Program-made: the position numbers and the translations under genes
In this document: positions 36,662 through 48,198 of the stretch, in pieces
How the letters are laid out: the number at the start of each line of letters is the position of its first letter
Numbering within the stretch: position 1 is the first letter of the stretch
Source: Paraphaeosphaeria minitans
Lineage: Eukaryota; Ascomycota; Dothideomycetes; Pleosporales; Didymosphaeriaceae
Assembly: GCA_015832175.1 (NCBI GenBank)
Contig: WJXW01000002.1
Span: 310,001-374,000 of the forward strand
Direction: 5' to 3'
Length of the DNA stretch: 64,000 nucleotides
Notes under the pieces: generated by a model
Told to the model about the DNA's origin: nothing
Databases searched by the model: none
What the model saw: only the letters and a program-made list of their open reading frames with translations

Positions 36662-38439
36662 ATGAAGGTTTCGGGCATCGTCGTAGCCGCTTGCATTACC
36701 GCAGCGGCGGGAAACCCGTTGCCGCGACCAAATGAAGGTTTGCCGGACTCATCGGCGCCGGTTGTCACCCTTGCACAAGGTGCTGTGAAAGGCTTTACCG
36801 ATGCTAGCAACACAGTCTTTCTCGGTATCCCTTTTGCTGATACAACGGGAGGAGCAAACCGGTATGGCGCAATCCGATTGGGTTTCACAGGATCAACTAA
36901 CTTTACGCTAGATGGCAGCCACCGCAAGACGTTCCTAAGGCAAAATCAGGAACCATCTTCGACGCGTCGAAATATGGCCCAACATGCCCTCAAGCCATTT
37001 CGGGAACATCGTACTCTCAGCAGGGTGAGGACTGCCTGAACCTCAACATCTGGGTACCCTCTTCAGCCTCGAGCAAGCGTCGTGCCGCTCATTCTCCCCC
37101 ACCCAAGGGTGGTTGCCATGGCCAGAAGCCTGCACCTGGTTGTGGTGCCACTACTAGGAATGAAGATGGTCTGCCCGTCTTCGTCTGGATGTACGGAGGT
37201 GCCATGGTGACTGGCTCAAGCAGCAACCCTGCCTACCAGGGCGCCAATTTTGCGCGCAAAGGTGTCATCTTTGTCAGCTTCAACACCCGTGAAAGCATCT
37301 TCGCGTACCCCAACTCTGCTGAGCTCGCCGGTATGTCCGGGTCCCAGAACTTTGGTATTTTGGACGTAAACAAGGCCTTGCAATGGGTTCGTGATAACAT
37401 TGCTGGTAGGTGGTTCCCCCCTTACTTGTTGAAATATATGCTGACATCTTTAGCTTTCGGTGGCAATCCTGACCACATTGTGTTCGGTGGCCACTCGTCT
37501 GGGTCAGTTCAGGTTGACCACTACCTCTGGAACAACCCTGACTCTTTCTTGGTCGGTGCCGTCCAGATGGCCGCCAACGCAAAGTCTGGGCCTGCCGTCG
37601 CTCCTGTCAACCAGGCCCTCGACATTGTGGCTGCGGAAGTCGGCTGCGCGAGTGGAGATGGTCAGCTGGAATGCCTTCGCAAGGTTGACTTGTACGCCTT
37701 CCAAACGGCCAACTTTAACGCGACTTACAACACTTGGTTCACTCCCGTTGTGGATGAGATCACTCGCTACCAAGATTACGAATCTCGTTTCAAGGCGGGT
37801 AATTACGCCTCACACGTACCTTTGATCACCGGTAACTCCAACTACGAGGGCGCCCTCTTCGGCCTGGTATATGAAGGCGAGAATACCAACTTCACCAAGT
37901 GGATCAACACCTTTGACGCCGATGTTCCTTGGGTTCCCGAGGAGCTGCTCTTGGAAACCTACGACCAGGCCGATTACAACACCGTCTCTGAGATGAGCGG
38001 TGCCCAGTACGGCGATGCTCGTTTCTTCTGCCCTGTGGACTACCTGCTAGACATGCGTAGCACTGAACAGGACACATGGATCTACCGCTTCTTCGCCAAC
38101 TACTCGCAGGGTCTCCCAGTCCAGTCGCCGACGCACGGCGCCGAGATCCCCTTCTTCTTCGGTGGAAACGAGGTCTTCGCTGGAGAAACCGTCACAGCCG
38201 GGGAGCAGGCGTTGGCTGACTTCCAGAACAACTGGTTTGTTTCTTGGATCAAGAATACCACTGCTGGCCCTGGATGGGAGAAGGCCAGCCCGAAGGCCGG
38301 GACCCTTGCGGAGTTGGGTGTTGACAACGCCGCGACCATCAAGCTAAGCTCCACTTCCGACTACAATAGCAGGTGCCAGTCGGTTTACGACCCTTACCTC
38401 CCTAAATACCCGGTAATCCAGAGCGTTTATGTTTCCTAA
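36662..38439 (+). CDS. Secreted type-B carboxylesterase/lipase
   Basis: Alpha/beta-hydrolase that would cleave carboxylic esters outside the cell. Exons 36662-36861, 36912-37405 and 37454-38439 keep frame, giving 559 residues, typical for the family. The signal peptide is MKVSGIVVAACITAAAG. Family motifs: 'TVFLGIPFA', then the signature EDCLNLNIWVP, the nucleophile elbow GGHSSGSVQ (Ser), NYEGALFG with the likely acidic residue, and THGAEIPFFFGG with the catalytic His. Several N-glycosylation sites are present. A 36-residue insert rich in Pro, Gly and Cys (AAHSPPPKGGCHGQ region) sits between the EDCLNLN motif and the oxyanion strand VFVWMYGGAM. Substrate (cholinesterase, lipase or feruloyl type) is not resolvable. 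Confidence 0.93.
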
Positions 38440-41400
38440 ACGCACACCCACGAACCTCACGAAGCTATCTTGATTGCGCCGAGCCACGACCATACGATAC
38501 TTAATGATAGACTAGAATAGATTTTTGAATGCATCTTATGATTTGGATAATACCATGGGAGTGTTCTACTTCGCTGAAGTCTAGCGATAAAAGTGCCAGG
38601 GCATGCATGTCAATCCGTGAATGTCTGTTTCAAAGAAGGCATGATCGTTTAATGATACAGTGACCTGCTGAAAGTGTCAATTGAGCTCAGCGTTGAGGAT
38701 CTTTGATCGCCTTCTTCGAATGCATCCTTTCACGCCACAATTTCCGACTGGAGTACCAGGCATGACCCCCGAGATCGTCGTCTATGAGTGAAGTGCCCAT
38801 TCGTGATACCTCTAGTTTACGAAGAAGCTCGTTCTTAGTGATCAATCTTTGAGAGGAAAATCACAACAATCGAACATTACCTGATAAAATTAAACAAGAA
38901 CTTAGGTATTCAACATGGTGGTCATATCGATGGCTGATGAAGTGGCATACGCAAGTCTATGTCGCGAGAGTCCCCTGCTTCGACGGATGTCATTTATCCT
39001 GCTCCCGTTGTGCTGGTATTTGTTACAACCAAGAGTCCGGCCAATTGCTTCAGGTCTTCCCAGAGGTGATCGTACGTTGTGTGCTGGGCATTGTGCTCAA
39101 AACGAAGGTGTTGCCAATGTGGTACACGCCTATGCCTCTCGCCTTCAACACAGGGCAGAAAATGCTCTAAGTTTTCCAGCTGCTGCAAATGTTCCCACGC
39201 AGTGAAATCGCAGCAGAACGGTTTGTTAGAAAATCCAAAAGGCCCGCTGTTGCAGTGCAGGGTAACCTTGTTGGATTGCAGTAATGAAGCGTTAGTTAGG
39301 ATCTGTCATTATGTTTTCGAACATTCCATGTGCGGTCTTCATGTTGATATCTAGATTTGATCGCATAGCATTTTCAAGTGCATGCTGACATGTCGCGTGC
39401 AGTTAGGAGTCGGGAGCGGGAAGATGTAGTTGACTCGATTCGTCTTGCGCTCATGGTAGTCGAATATATGCCAGATCGATCGCGCCTGTAGCCGTTGTAT
39501 CACCTCGTGAAAGAATTGCTTTTTTGTAAGTAGCTAATGATGCTTGTAGCATGTGACCGCCCAATTGCTAATGGTAGGCCGACCATCGTACCATCGTATT
39601 TGGTTCGTCCGTAACGCTGCTTGAGCATAGGTACATCTTTTCAGAGCTCGTGGTAGACTTTGTCGCGGAGTTCTCGAGGCAATTTGAACAGAATTGTGGA
39701 CCCGGTGGCGGGCTGCAAACGTGCAAGGCTGACCTCGCCTCGGGTTAACTTGAAACGCGTTGTCACAGCGAGCTGACATAGTGGCCTCGCTTGCCATTGT
39801 CAATAATTAGCTAGCCGCTCAAGGGAATAAAATATCGATGCTATCGTACGATACTGTAATATAATTTTTCCTTGCGATCACGTGACGCTTGCGCTTGCTT
39901 GTTAATACCTAATTGACGCGAAGGACGATGATTAGAGGCCGGCAGTGCTGCTGCCTTTAGTTCTATGGCGCGCTTCGCTACATGATGCTGACTCAGTGTG
40001 CGAAAAAAACACTAAGAAAGTCGACCCCACCTCGACGGTGAAAGCAAGTGCACGTGCAGGCTGGCTTGACCCTTTTCCCTAGCATGCACCCTAAAGTGAT
40101 GATCAGTTGTGTGAAGAATCTGCGCAGACTCCAAAACAATAAATTCCCAGAAGCCCGTGCGAATCTCCGAGTACCATGTTTCAAAGAGACAACCTATGGA
40201 ATCCATGTAGGGTAGCTGAAAGAGACTGATTGCGTGTGTGTGCGCCAGCTAGACCTGAGGGTTTTGCTCTGAAGGAACGATGCGCGGAATGTAAGGCGGT
40301 CGCGATGCCTACAACCACGAATTCGAAATGCAATAGACAAGAAGCAGAATGGTGATCCAAACTAGACGAAAACATAAAAATCCATGATTGCGAAGATATA
40401 TCAACAATAGACACACTTCAGTTAAATCTTGTACTTTATTTTGATCTTTTCTTCTGGTAATTAAATTGAATCGACGAGAGTGGTCTAGAGTACAAACGAC
40501 CGACCATAGAAAAAGCACGCATGGGTCGAAATTCTGCTTATGGCGTTATAACGCGTCAGAAAGGCGTTCCGTGTCGCCTAAACTAGTTCGCATATACTAT
40601 GATGAATAGGGGAGGAAAATATTCGAAAAGAGGTGGCAGCATTGGTCCTGTGAAATCATGCGACATTGTAATTGAAAAGGGAAAACAATGCTGACAGTAC
40701 GCCAGTGCGTGTGATGTTAACTAAGCCTAGTGCAAACGCCGAGTATTGACGCAGGGCAGGAGAAAGGCTGAGAGGAGGCATACAAAAGGCCAAGTCTTCG
40801 GAAAGAGGCGAAGCGATGCTGTGAGAGATGTGATTGGACAACGCTGCTGCCCAAGTGCGAATGCGGATGATCCTTCAATGCGCCGTGCCGGCGCCTAACG
40901 ACCCGTTCAGACCAGATTCACACCGACACCATGATTGTCTTCTACTCAATGCACTCTATGAACAATTTGACCAGTCAAGGTGCGTGAGGAGAGAATACCT
41001 TGTTTGAATCTTGAAACCAGCTACAGAAACGACTAGAAATACACGAATATGAACAAGGCATCGCGCGCGTTTGTTTCTCCGATGAATACGATGGTTACAT
41101 CCAATCCAGCAGGGAGAGGTTTCGGCGACCGAATTCGATAGCCCGTTGCCTGCACGTTGCCAGGTTCCAAGCTTGCTGCATTCCCTCATCGGCCCCAACC
41201 AGGTGGCCATCAAAATTACATGACAGCCTTAGCCAATCACCCTACGTAAATACATTTATCCCCCCGCAGATATTGGTATCTCGGGCTTGTCTTGTGGCCA
41301 TGTCTTCCTGTGAACGATGGCTCCTGTGCTCAAACCCCGACAATGCATTCGTGGGGCCAAAAAACCAGTACAAAGACACAACGGCCCCTTGCGTTCGACT

Positions 41401-41452
41401 GCGAGGCGTTTACCTGTACAGTCACTCAATTTGCGCGCTCTAATTGTTTACT
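38440..41452. other. Long gene-poor region
   Basis: About 3 kb without a supported gene. Overlapping domain-free frames occur throughout. AT-rich stretches near 39830-39870 and 40310-40460 suggest old decayed sequence. I saw no protein motif on either strand that I would trust. Confidence 0.4.
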
Positions 41453-42319
41453 ATGGCAACCTGCTATGGACGCGACGGCAAACCAGACCTTAAATTCTTG
41501 CCTTGCAACCAAACTGCCGTCCTCGAGCACAAACACACGTCGTGTTGCAAGGAAGACGAGAAATGCTTCACGAACGGGTTGTGTCGGCATGCAGCTCTGG
41601 GAGCGGACACGAATTATTACTGGCTTGAGGCCTGCACCGATCCTACGTTCAAAGACCCGGCGTGCCCACCCTGGGATCCTTGTCGCCACGGTGCGAATAC
41701 CGAGTCTTATCCTGTTGTTTGACTGACGATAAATACAGCGGACAATCTGTATTGGAAATGCCTCGACTCAAAAGCATGGTGCTGCAACAACGGAGGCCCA
41801 TCCAATGTCAAAGAGAGAAATGGACACATCAACACGACGTGCTGCAACATGGCCGAATTCACATTCCAAGCTCCAGATCCAGTTGTATATGCAACCGCTG
41901 TGCAGATGAGACTTCCTTTAAGTACACTTCTGCCGAGCTCCGAGGTTGCGTCAGATCAGTCATCAGTTTCAACATCAATATCAGCCCCCGCTACGAGTCC
42001 ACAGCCGACAACTTCGACACCTGCCATAACGACTCCAATAACTGATGGGCCTACTAATCAAAATTCAACTTCTTTTTCATCGGATTCTTCCCACAGCACT
42101 AAAGTTGGTGTTGGGGTAGGCGTTGGCATTGGAGTTGGTGTCGTCGCCTTGTCTGCGCTTCTGTTCGTCATGCTGAAGAGAAAGAGAAAGCACAAGAATG
42201 AACTAAAATGTCACGAAATCGCCGATATGCCCTCTCCAAGTGCAAGATATGAGTTACAAGGTCACGAGGTCGCAGCCGAAGTGATGCCGGAAAAGACGAG
42301 ATACGAGATGAGAGCTTAA
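41453..42319 (+). CDS. Cys-rich single-pass cell-surface protein
   Basis: Exons 41453-41690 and 41739-42319 keep frame, giving 272 residues. The N-terminal half is a Cys-rich module (MATCYGRDGKPDLKFLPCN, then HTSCCKEDEKC, GLCRH, LEACTD, CPPWDPCRH, WKCLDSKAWCCNNGG and TTCCN) with many paired CC. A Ser/Thr/Pro-rich stalk follows (residues about 115-180), then one membrane helix (GVGVGIGVGVVALSALLFVM) and a basic cytosolic tail KRKRKHKNELK. This layout of ectodomain, glycosylatable stalk, helix and short tail is common in fungal wall sensors and surface proteins. No signal peptide is visible before the Cys module, which is odd. Function unknown. Confidence 0.75.
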
Positions 42320-42639
42320 ATGCACCCATGCCGCTTGGACTTGCGCTGATACCAGTACATTAGACACCATAAATTCGAGAGCCCATCAGCGTGTTGTCGC
42401 TGGCTCTGTGCTACTACAATACCTCTAAGAGCTGGGTCTCGATCCGTGGGCTCCGTACCATTTGAACACGATGAACGAGTTGATTTGAATAGCTGATATG
42501 CAAGGCTCTTCAATTCTGCCTCGCGGTGCTGAGGGACTGTAATATTTCCATATTTCCTCTGTCACTCGCAGGTTGTTAGCTATTGTAACTTCGCATCTCG
42601 TCAGCGGAGTGGCGCGAACGCCATGTCTCGCTCAGGTTC

Positions 42640-42927
42640 TTACCGTAAAGTGCATGCCCGGTTGTTGCGGTAGCTGAGGCACAGAGCAGCAATGCAAAGC
42701 ACGTGCGCAACATTCGAGAAGACGAAAAAGGCAAGTCGTGTGTTGCAATGACGTGGAGAGGTGAGAACGTCGTCGAGACTGAAAGATGTATGTCTTTCGG
42801 AAATTTCCACATCGTGTTGATGTTTCAACATACACTTGCGTTCGTCCATGCCTTCTTCTAAGAGGTTGTTTCGGTGGTATCTGGAGGTGAAATCCGAAGA
42901 TAGAAGAGAGAGGAAAGTGTGCGACAT
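42640..42927 (-). CDS. Doubtful small membrane protein (exon 1 only)
   Basis: A 95-codon frame with a polar N-terminal 65 residues and one hydrophobic helix near the end (LAFFVFSNVAHVLCIAALCL). A good GTAAGA donor lies in the last codons (about 42645), so the gene may continue. Acceptors at about 42579-42530 give either an early stop or a short open tail. The polar-then-one-helix layout recalls the N-terminus of UstYa/DUF3328 proteins, but I see none of the later motifs with confidence. Low support. Confidence 0.25.
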   Translation of the reverse strand: MSHTFLSLLSSDFTSRYHRNNLLEEGMDERKCMLKHQHDVEISERHTSFSLDDVLTSPRHCNTRLAFFVFSNVAHVLCIAALCLSYRNNRACTLR

Positions 42928-42987
42928 ATTTGTGTATCCTGCCGCCTAGAAATTGTAGACTTTTGTCTCTTCGCCTCTAAGGCTGGC

Positions 42988-43286
42988 TTATCCAGCGTAC
43001 GACTCGGGTCCCTGTGGCACATGAACAACTTCATCCCTGATTTTCTTGGGAGTCGTGGTCTCCATCGGTGAAAGTTGAAGTGTTGTACGTTCCATAAACC
43101 AGTAATACTCTCTGATACATGAATATAAATCGTTCACAAATAGTACTCCGGCTTCGATCAGTTTGCTGCTATTTTGCACCATCTAGTTCTATAGAGGTCT
43201 TTACCGCTGGACGACGCAAGAGGAATCAGGAAGTCTAAGCTGATATGAAATGTGATTACCTTGTTATTTGCAGTGTTCGTCGACAT
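42988..43286 (-). CDS. Doubtful small protein, two exons
   Basis: A 27-nt first exon (43260-43286, MSTNTANNK) and a second exon 42988-43182 would encode 73 residues ending PQGPESYAG. Donor GTAATC and acceptor CTAG are acceptable. No domain or signal peptide is recognised. It is listed because the frame is tidy, but it could be chance. Confidence 0.22.
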
Positions 43287-43319
43287 CTTGCTACTGAGGA
43301 TTGAATGGACAGGAAACAG

Positions 43320-43560
43320 CGCGTCTAACAGTCCGTAGTACGGTAACTACGATATTGTTTGAAGGCAACTTTTGGCTGTCCGTACTGTAGTAGACTTTTA
43401 CTGTAGTAGCAACTATCTGTAGTGGTGTTTGAGCTGTAGTGCAGATTTACAGTCACTTAACTCAGAAGGAGAACCAAGTTAAGTGTTGAGGTATAGTAGA
43501 TCTAGACTACTTTAGGCGTAAGATCCATCTACATCTCTCTGGTTGGGAGATTTTTAGAGT
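43320..43560. repeat. Clustered CTGTAGT repeats and a short hairpin
   Basis: The stretch holds four imperfect copies of CTGTAGT(A/G)G between about 43385 and 43445. A 9-bp inverted repeat CACTTAACT / AGTTAAGTG follows, near 43455-43485. The sequence is AT-leaning and non-coding. It may be a relic of a mobile element, but no ends can be defined. Confidence 0.35.
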
Positions 43561-43667
43561 AATTACGTCATAGAAGGCTCAATTTATCACGACGGCTCAC
43601 TACTAGTGCCATACTGGCCTCTCCACTGTGCCGTGACCGTATTTAGGTGTCACTGTCCGTCTACGGA

Positions 43668-45221
43668 TCACTGGACGCACTGGCAGGAAAGGAATTTCAC
43701 CCTTCTAGTATATCCAGAGATTGAGATATCTGCTTGCAAAAAGTCTGAAACAGGTGACTCCGCAGGCGTCATGCGTGGTGTATTCTCTGGTGACTCCACA
43801 TCTCCGATAGATATTTCCTCCCATTCCATCTGCCCAAATTTGAGATCGGTTGGTCGTTTGCTTTCGGAAGAGCGCTTTTCCTCGATCTGCTCTTGCCTGG
43901 CTCTTCGAACTCGCATCTCAAATCTCTGTAGACGAGAGGTGGTCTGGACTGGTGCAGGGCCCTTCTGCTCCGTTGGACCCACCGAGCCCAAGTCTTGCTC
44001 CAGGTGACCCTGCTCATTCCTAGCGGCTAGGATGTGCATATTGTTCTGCTGCTCGCGGGCGAGGAGATCGTCCTGATAGGCTTGGAGGGCGTAGGCGTGG
44101 TGAAGCGGATTAGCCAAAGGCAGTCGCGCCTGTTCCTTCTGTTCTTCACCAGCCGTGTTTATCACTTGTCGCTCTTCAAGATGGAGCGCATCCAAGTCAA
44201 CCTCGAGTCTTGCTGCTTCTCCCTTCTCACCCTGCGCCTGCTTCTTGTTCTGCTGTTCAAGCAATGGTGGTTGCTTCTGCCGTTTCAATTCCTCTCTACC
44301 AGGGTTCATCACATGTGGCTCCTCAGAACGGAACGCCCTCAGGAAGGGTTCGGTTTCGGCTGCTTCATGCCTTTCCTCTTGCACACGTCTAGCTGCCAAT
44401 GGTCGCTCGCTCTCATCCTGCTTAAGACGCGCAAGGTCTTCCCCATGACGTGTTGGTTTTATGAGAGGAGGCGACGGAGTTATTCCCAAATAGCCTACCG
44501 AACGATGCGTCGTACGACTTACCGGATGAGATAGCATAGCATGAATATTGTGCACGAATAGTGGATACAGATACTCGGTTATCCTGTGCTGATTCGCAAG
44601 TTCCAGAGCACGTTCGTAGGGGATCCTGTACGTGTCGATAAGAAAAATACTGAATGACATAATCGTAGGTACATACCACACTCCTAGGTAAAGCGTTGGT
44701 CCCGTCTCCACAATCTGTTTAGTCTTCTCCACTGCCAGTATGGCATCTCTGGTCCCACGAGATCGACCCGCCACGTTCAACAACCTGGTGCCAAGTATCA
44801 TGTGGTTGTCTTCTCTTCTGGACATCGCCACGCCTTCCCACTGAACATGGAAGACAAGAGTGCCCTCACCTTCCCAAAATGTGGCGGTGACAGATGCGGA
44901 TCTGCCAGCCGGACAGAGCTGCCCAGTGTGATCAAACGCGCGCCGGGTGAGTTTGAATCTGCTTGAGTGATTTTGAGCCGAAAGCATGGGTGATTCAACG
45001 GACTGTTTACGACCTTCATGGTGGATGGCCGCCTCTTCTAGGACAATGCAGTAGTCTGGCAGGCCGCGAAGGATACAGCGCCTACACGGCCGTTGGCTCT
45101 CTGTAACCGTCACTCGGTAACACCCTCAAATTCATCAAATCGTCCACTTACCGCAGGGCAGACGAGATTTTCTGCAGGGAAGACATCCCCGATGCCGTTT
45201 AGAGGCTTCTTGCCATTCCAT
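43668..45221 (-). CDS. Zn2Cys6-finger protein with charged C-terminal region
   Basis: Exons 45152-45221 and 43668-45100 keep frame (GTAAGT donor, TTACAG acceptor), about 500 residues. The intron splits the zinc cluster: CLPCRKSRLPC is in exon 1 and PCRRCILRGLPDYC in exon 2, giving C-x2-C-x6-C-x5-C-x2-C-x8-C. The usual basic residue pattern after the second Cys is partly kept. A middle part around residues 155-195 (YERALELANQHRITEYLYPL) is helical. A 51-nt segment with GTATGT donor and TACAG acceptor (about 44620-44671) is in frame, so it may be a further intron. The C-terminal 250 residues are rich in Glu, Gln, Arg and Lys and likely coil. I see no fungal_trans domain. Likely a nuclear protein; targets unknown. 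Confidence 0.7.
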
Positions 45222-45691
45222 GGCTTCAGCTTCCGAAAATCACACGTTGACGCAGCGTACAGTGTTTCCGTCGCAAAGGTTTACGAAGCAAACTTTATCA
45301 TATTCGCGAGAGTGAAATTGGGCGACACGCAGCCTTTTACATATGGCAACCCCGCTGCTGACGTGCGGTGCAACATAGGGAGGCCTCCTACACGCATGCG
45401 CTACCTAGCAGATGACTGGCCTTTGAATGCGCTCGTCGAAGGCCACCATGGCGAGAAAACAATTACTGTCAATTCTCACGTCTAGTCACTGCAAACCCAA
45501 CCTGGCTTTTGTTCCGTGAGGTTGGGGTTGAATTCTAGATTGCAAGTATTAATAGGTGACGCACCAAGCCGTTGGTCCATGCCATTCACCGTTAGACGCG
45601 TGCGCTCCTTCCAGGAACGGGGCTTTGACGTCATGGACCCTTCACCTCAAAAGAAAATCGAAGCGCCTCTCAACGTTGAGTCTTCCATCCG
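45222..45691. promoter_or_regulatory. Divergent promoter, Zn2Cys6 gene and acid phosphatase gene
   Basis: About 470 bp between two genes transcribed in opposite directions, so it should carry both promoters. No clear TATA box or phosphate-response motif is recognised by eye. Confidence 0.4.
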
Positions 45692-47146
45692 ATGATCGCT
45701 TCCCTCCCACCAACGTCGCTGTGCGCGCTTCTGTTGGCATCCACAGTCTCGGCTGTGGCCGTCCCGGCCTTCTCTGGCAGTCAACATGCCCAGGTCCCGA
45801 TCAAGTCTCAGGATCATTCCCAGGGCTATTCGTTCGATCCGTTGCTGCATCTCCCTGGTACCTCGCCCTACTTTGATGCCGTAGGCTTCGGTCTCGAGCA
45901 CAAGGCTCCGGAAGGCTGCAATGTCACCGCTGCATCGTATCTGGTGAGGCACGGAGCGATATACGCCAACGACAAGGAGTACGAGGAGTACATCAAGCCA
46001 TTCCTATGGAAGCTGGAAAATCACCGCGAAGGCTGGTCTGGCCCACTTTCATTCATGGCAAAATGGCAGTCGCCTATTGAGGATGACAAGCTGGAAGAAT
46101 TGACGCCTTCGGGTGCAATTGACGCAGCCAAGGTCGGCAAGCATCTGCTAGAACGATACGAGGATCTGGTACCCAACACCAAGCGCATCCTCGCCGATAA
46201 GAAGTCTCGGACGTACGACACTGCCAAGAACTTCATCACGGCATGGCCGCACAATGATACCGTCGAAATCGTTCGCGTGACGAAGAACAAGAGCGGCGCC
46301 ATGGAGGAACTGATTCCGCACAAGTCATGCGACGCATTTTCGAAAGAGCCTGGCGCAGAGCAGCAGGCGACTTTCATCAATATGTACGGTGCGAGCGTTT
46401 CAACGCGTCTGGCCCCGTATATGCCCTTCCAATTGACACCAAAGGATGTTGTCGGCCTCCAGCAGCTTTGCGGCTACGAGAGCGCCATCAAGGGAGAGCG
46501 CTCTGAGATCTGCGCCGTCTTCACTGATGCCGAATGGATGGCATATGAGTACGCATGGGACCTAAAGTACGCATACATGGTCGGGCCCATGAACCCCCTT
46601 TCCCCGTACCTTGGCTTCCCATGGTTGCACGCGCAGTCCAAGATTTTCCAGTCCATCAATGAGAACGGAAAGCCCGGTGGCAGCTGGCCAGAGGACCAGC
46701 GGTTCTTTCTTTCCTTCACGCATCGCGAGGTTCCCCCGTTCGTCGCGACTGCGCTGGGACTGTTCAACTCATCGTCCAACGCCAGGGAGCAGTTTCCCGC
46801 TGACCACATCAACGTACGTACGCAGTTATATCCTCTAAACTTCTAGCTAACGACCTTGCAGTGGACACGCGCTTGGCACATGGCCGATCTAATCCCCTTC
46901 CTTGGCCACGTAGGCATGGAAAAGATGACCTGCGAGCGCGGTGCTGTCTCCGGCGACGGCCCCGGCGAGTTCATTCGCTTCATCGCGAACACCGCGCCCC
47001 GCCCTATTCCCGACTGCCAGACTGGCCCCGGCGCGAGCTGTCCGCTTGGCGACTTCGAGCATCTCATTGGGAAGGGGGCGAAGAAGCATAGGGATTTCCA
47101 CAAGGTGTGCGACAAGAATAAGGAAAATAAGAGAAAGCGTGATTAG
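45692..47146 (+). CDS. Secreted histidine-acid-phosphatase-like protein with altered motifs
   Basis: Exons 45692-46813 and 46862-47146 keep frame, giving 468 residues. The signal peptide is MIASLPPTSLCALLLASTVSAVA. The fold of the histidine acid phosphatase/phytase clade is suggested by SYLVRHGAIYAND near residue 87 and by the C-terminal FFLSFTHREVPPFVATALGL. In classical members the first motif is RHGxRxP and the second is HD. Here RHG is kept but the second Arg is missing, and HD reads HR followed by Glu. Five or more Cys residues are placed as in secreted phosphatases. The C-terminus is basic (KNKENKRKRD). The reaction may be phosphomonoester hydrolysis, but the changed residues make activity uncertain. 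Confidence 0.85.
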
Positions 47147-48198
47147 GTGATTAGGATACATGCGTTTGGTCATCGCAAGGTACCCTTTGAGTTTTGCGTA
47201 ATGCATTAAGATGGAGGCTATGTAATACTAGCGAGAATGGACTAAAAATATGAATCGCAGAGCGGCATTTCCACGTGGTATTGACGCAGCAGGTCGTCGA
47301 GCTCATGCACGCGAGCGCTCAACATTCTCTTCTCCGACTTAAGTGCGGCGATACTATCTAAAACCCCCGAATCAGGATAAGCCTTCGCAGTGTTGGGTTG
47401 TAAAAAAAAAAGGGAGGGGGGAGAAAGAGTGGAAGTAGGGGACATGCAGGGGCCGTTCGTTCGCCGGAGAGTTTCGTGCTATCTAATCTGAACCTTGATT
47501 TTTTGCGATGCGCCTCCTCTACTTTTATCCGAACTTTAACCTGCTGCATCTCTATTAAATGTCAATTTTTCTTTTATTATTCTAAAAGTGGTAGATTTCA
47601 CTATACAAAATCAACCTTTTTCAGCAACCTGACGTCCTGAGAAGCTCCGTAGGCGTCACTGCGCTATAGAAGGTACATACGTCCCTAAACTATATGGATG
47701 CCAGTGACTCAAACATGTGTGGACTGACCTCCTCCCAGGCCAAGTTGAGGATGGGAAGAGTGTTGAATCCGCTACTTCTGACCATTAATATATCGGACAG
47801 CAATGTGCGACGTTTAGTCTTTAAACCTATATGGTCTTGTTGTATCTCTCGGATATTTTGGCGAGCCTTTGATATTTAATATACAACGCGCGAGATCCCC
47901 TGTGTCTTTGCATTCTCGCTCGGAAAAATCCACTACGTCGTGTCAAGACACACATCGACCGAAAAGCGTGCGTCGGGCAGGTGCCAAAAAATGAGGCCAT
48001 GCCACTATGGTACATCCGGCTCAGGGTCAATTGGTGGGAGTTGCCTTGTTGCTTTGGGCGTACAACTTTGGCGAAGCAACAAAGCAACTCCCACCTCAAG
48101 CATTCCTAGCTACATGCGGGTCCACCTTTGTCGCTGCAGTTGCAGGGAATAGTCGGACAATACGTATCATAGTTTCTTCCCTAGCGGCCGGGTATATC
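47147..48198. other. Intergenic region with a long inverted repeat
   Basis: About 1 kb of 3' flank between two genes that converge. It holds an A run (47402-47411), AT-rich sequence around 47550-47620 and the inverted repeat at 48033-48095. No gene is supported. Confidence 0.45.
48033..48095. repeat. Inverted repeat able to form a 25-nt-arm hairpin
   Basis: Left arm 48033-48057 (GGTGGGAGTTGCCTTGTTGC...) and right arm 48071-48095 are inverted copies. From the base there are 12 paired bases, one C-A mismatch, 9 paired bases, a G-U pair and one more pair, around a 13-nt loop. The 3' end of the amidohydrolase gene lies about 100 bp further on. Confidence 0.75.

Larger units (their letters stand above)
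42320..43667. other. Intergenic region with two doubtful small ORFs and short repeats
   Basis: About 1.35 kb. It contains the doubtful small coding regions at 42640-42927 and 42988-43286 (both minus) and a repeat-rich stretch at 43320-43560. No other gene is supported. Confidence 0.4.
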
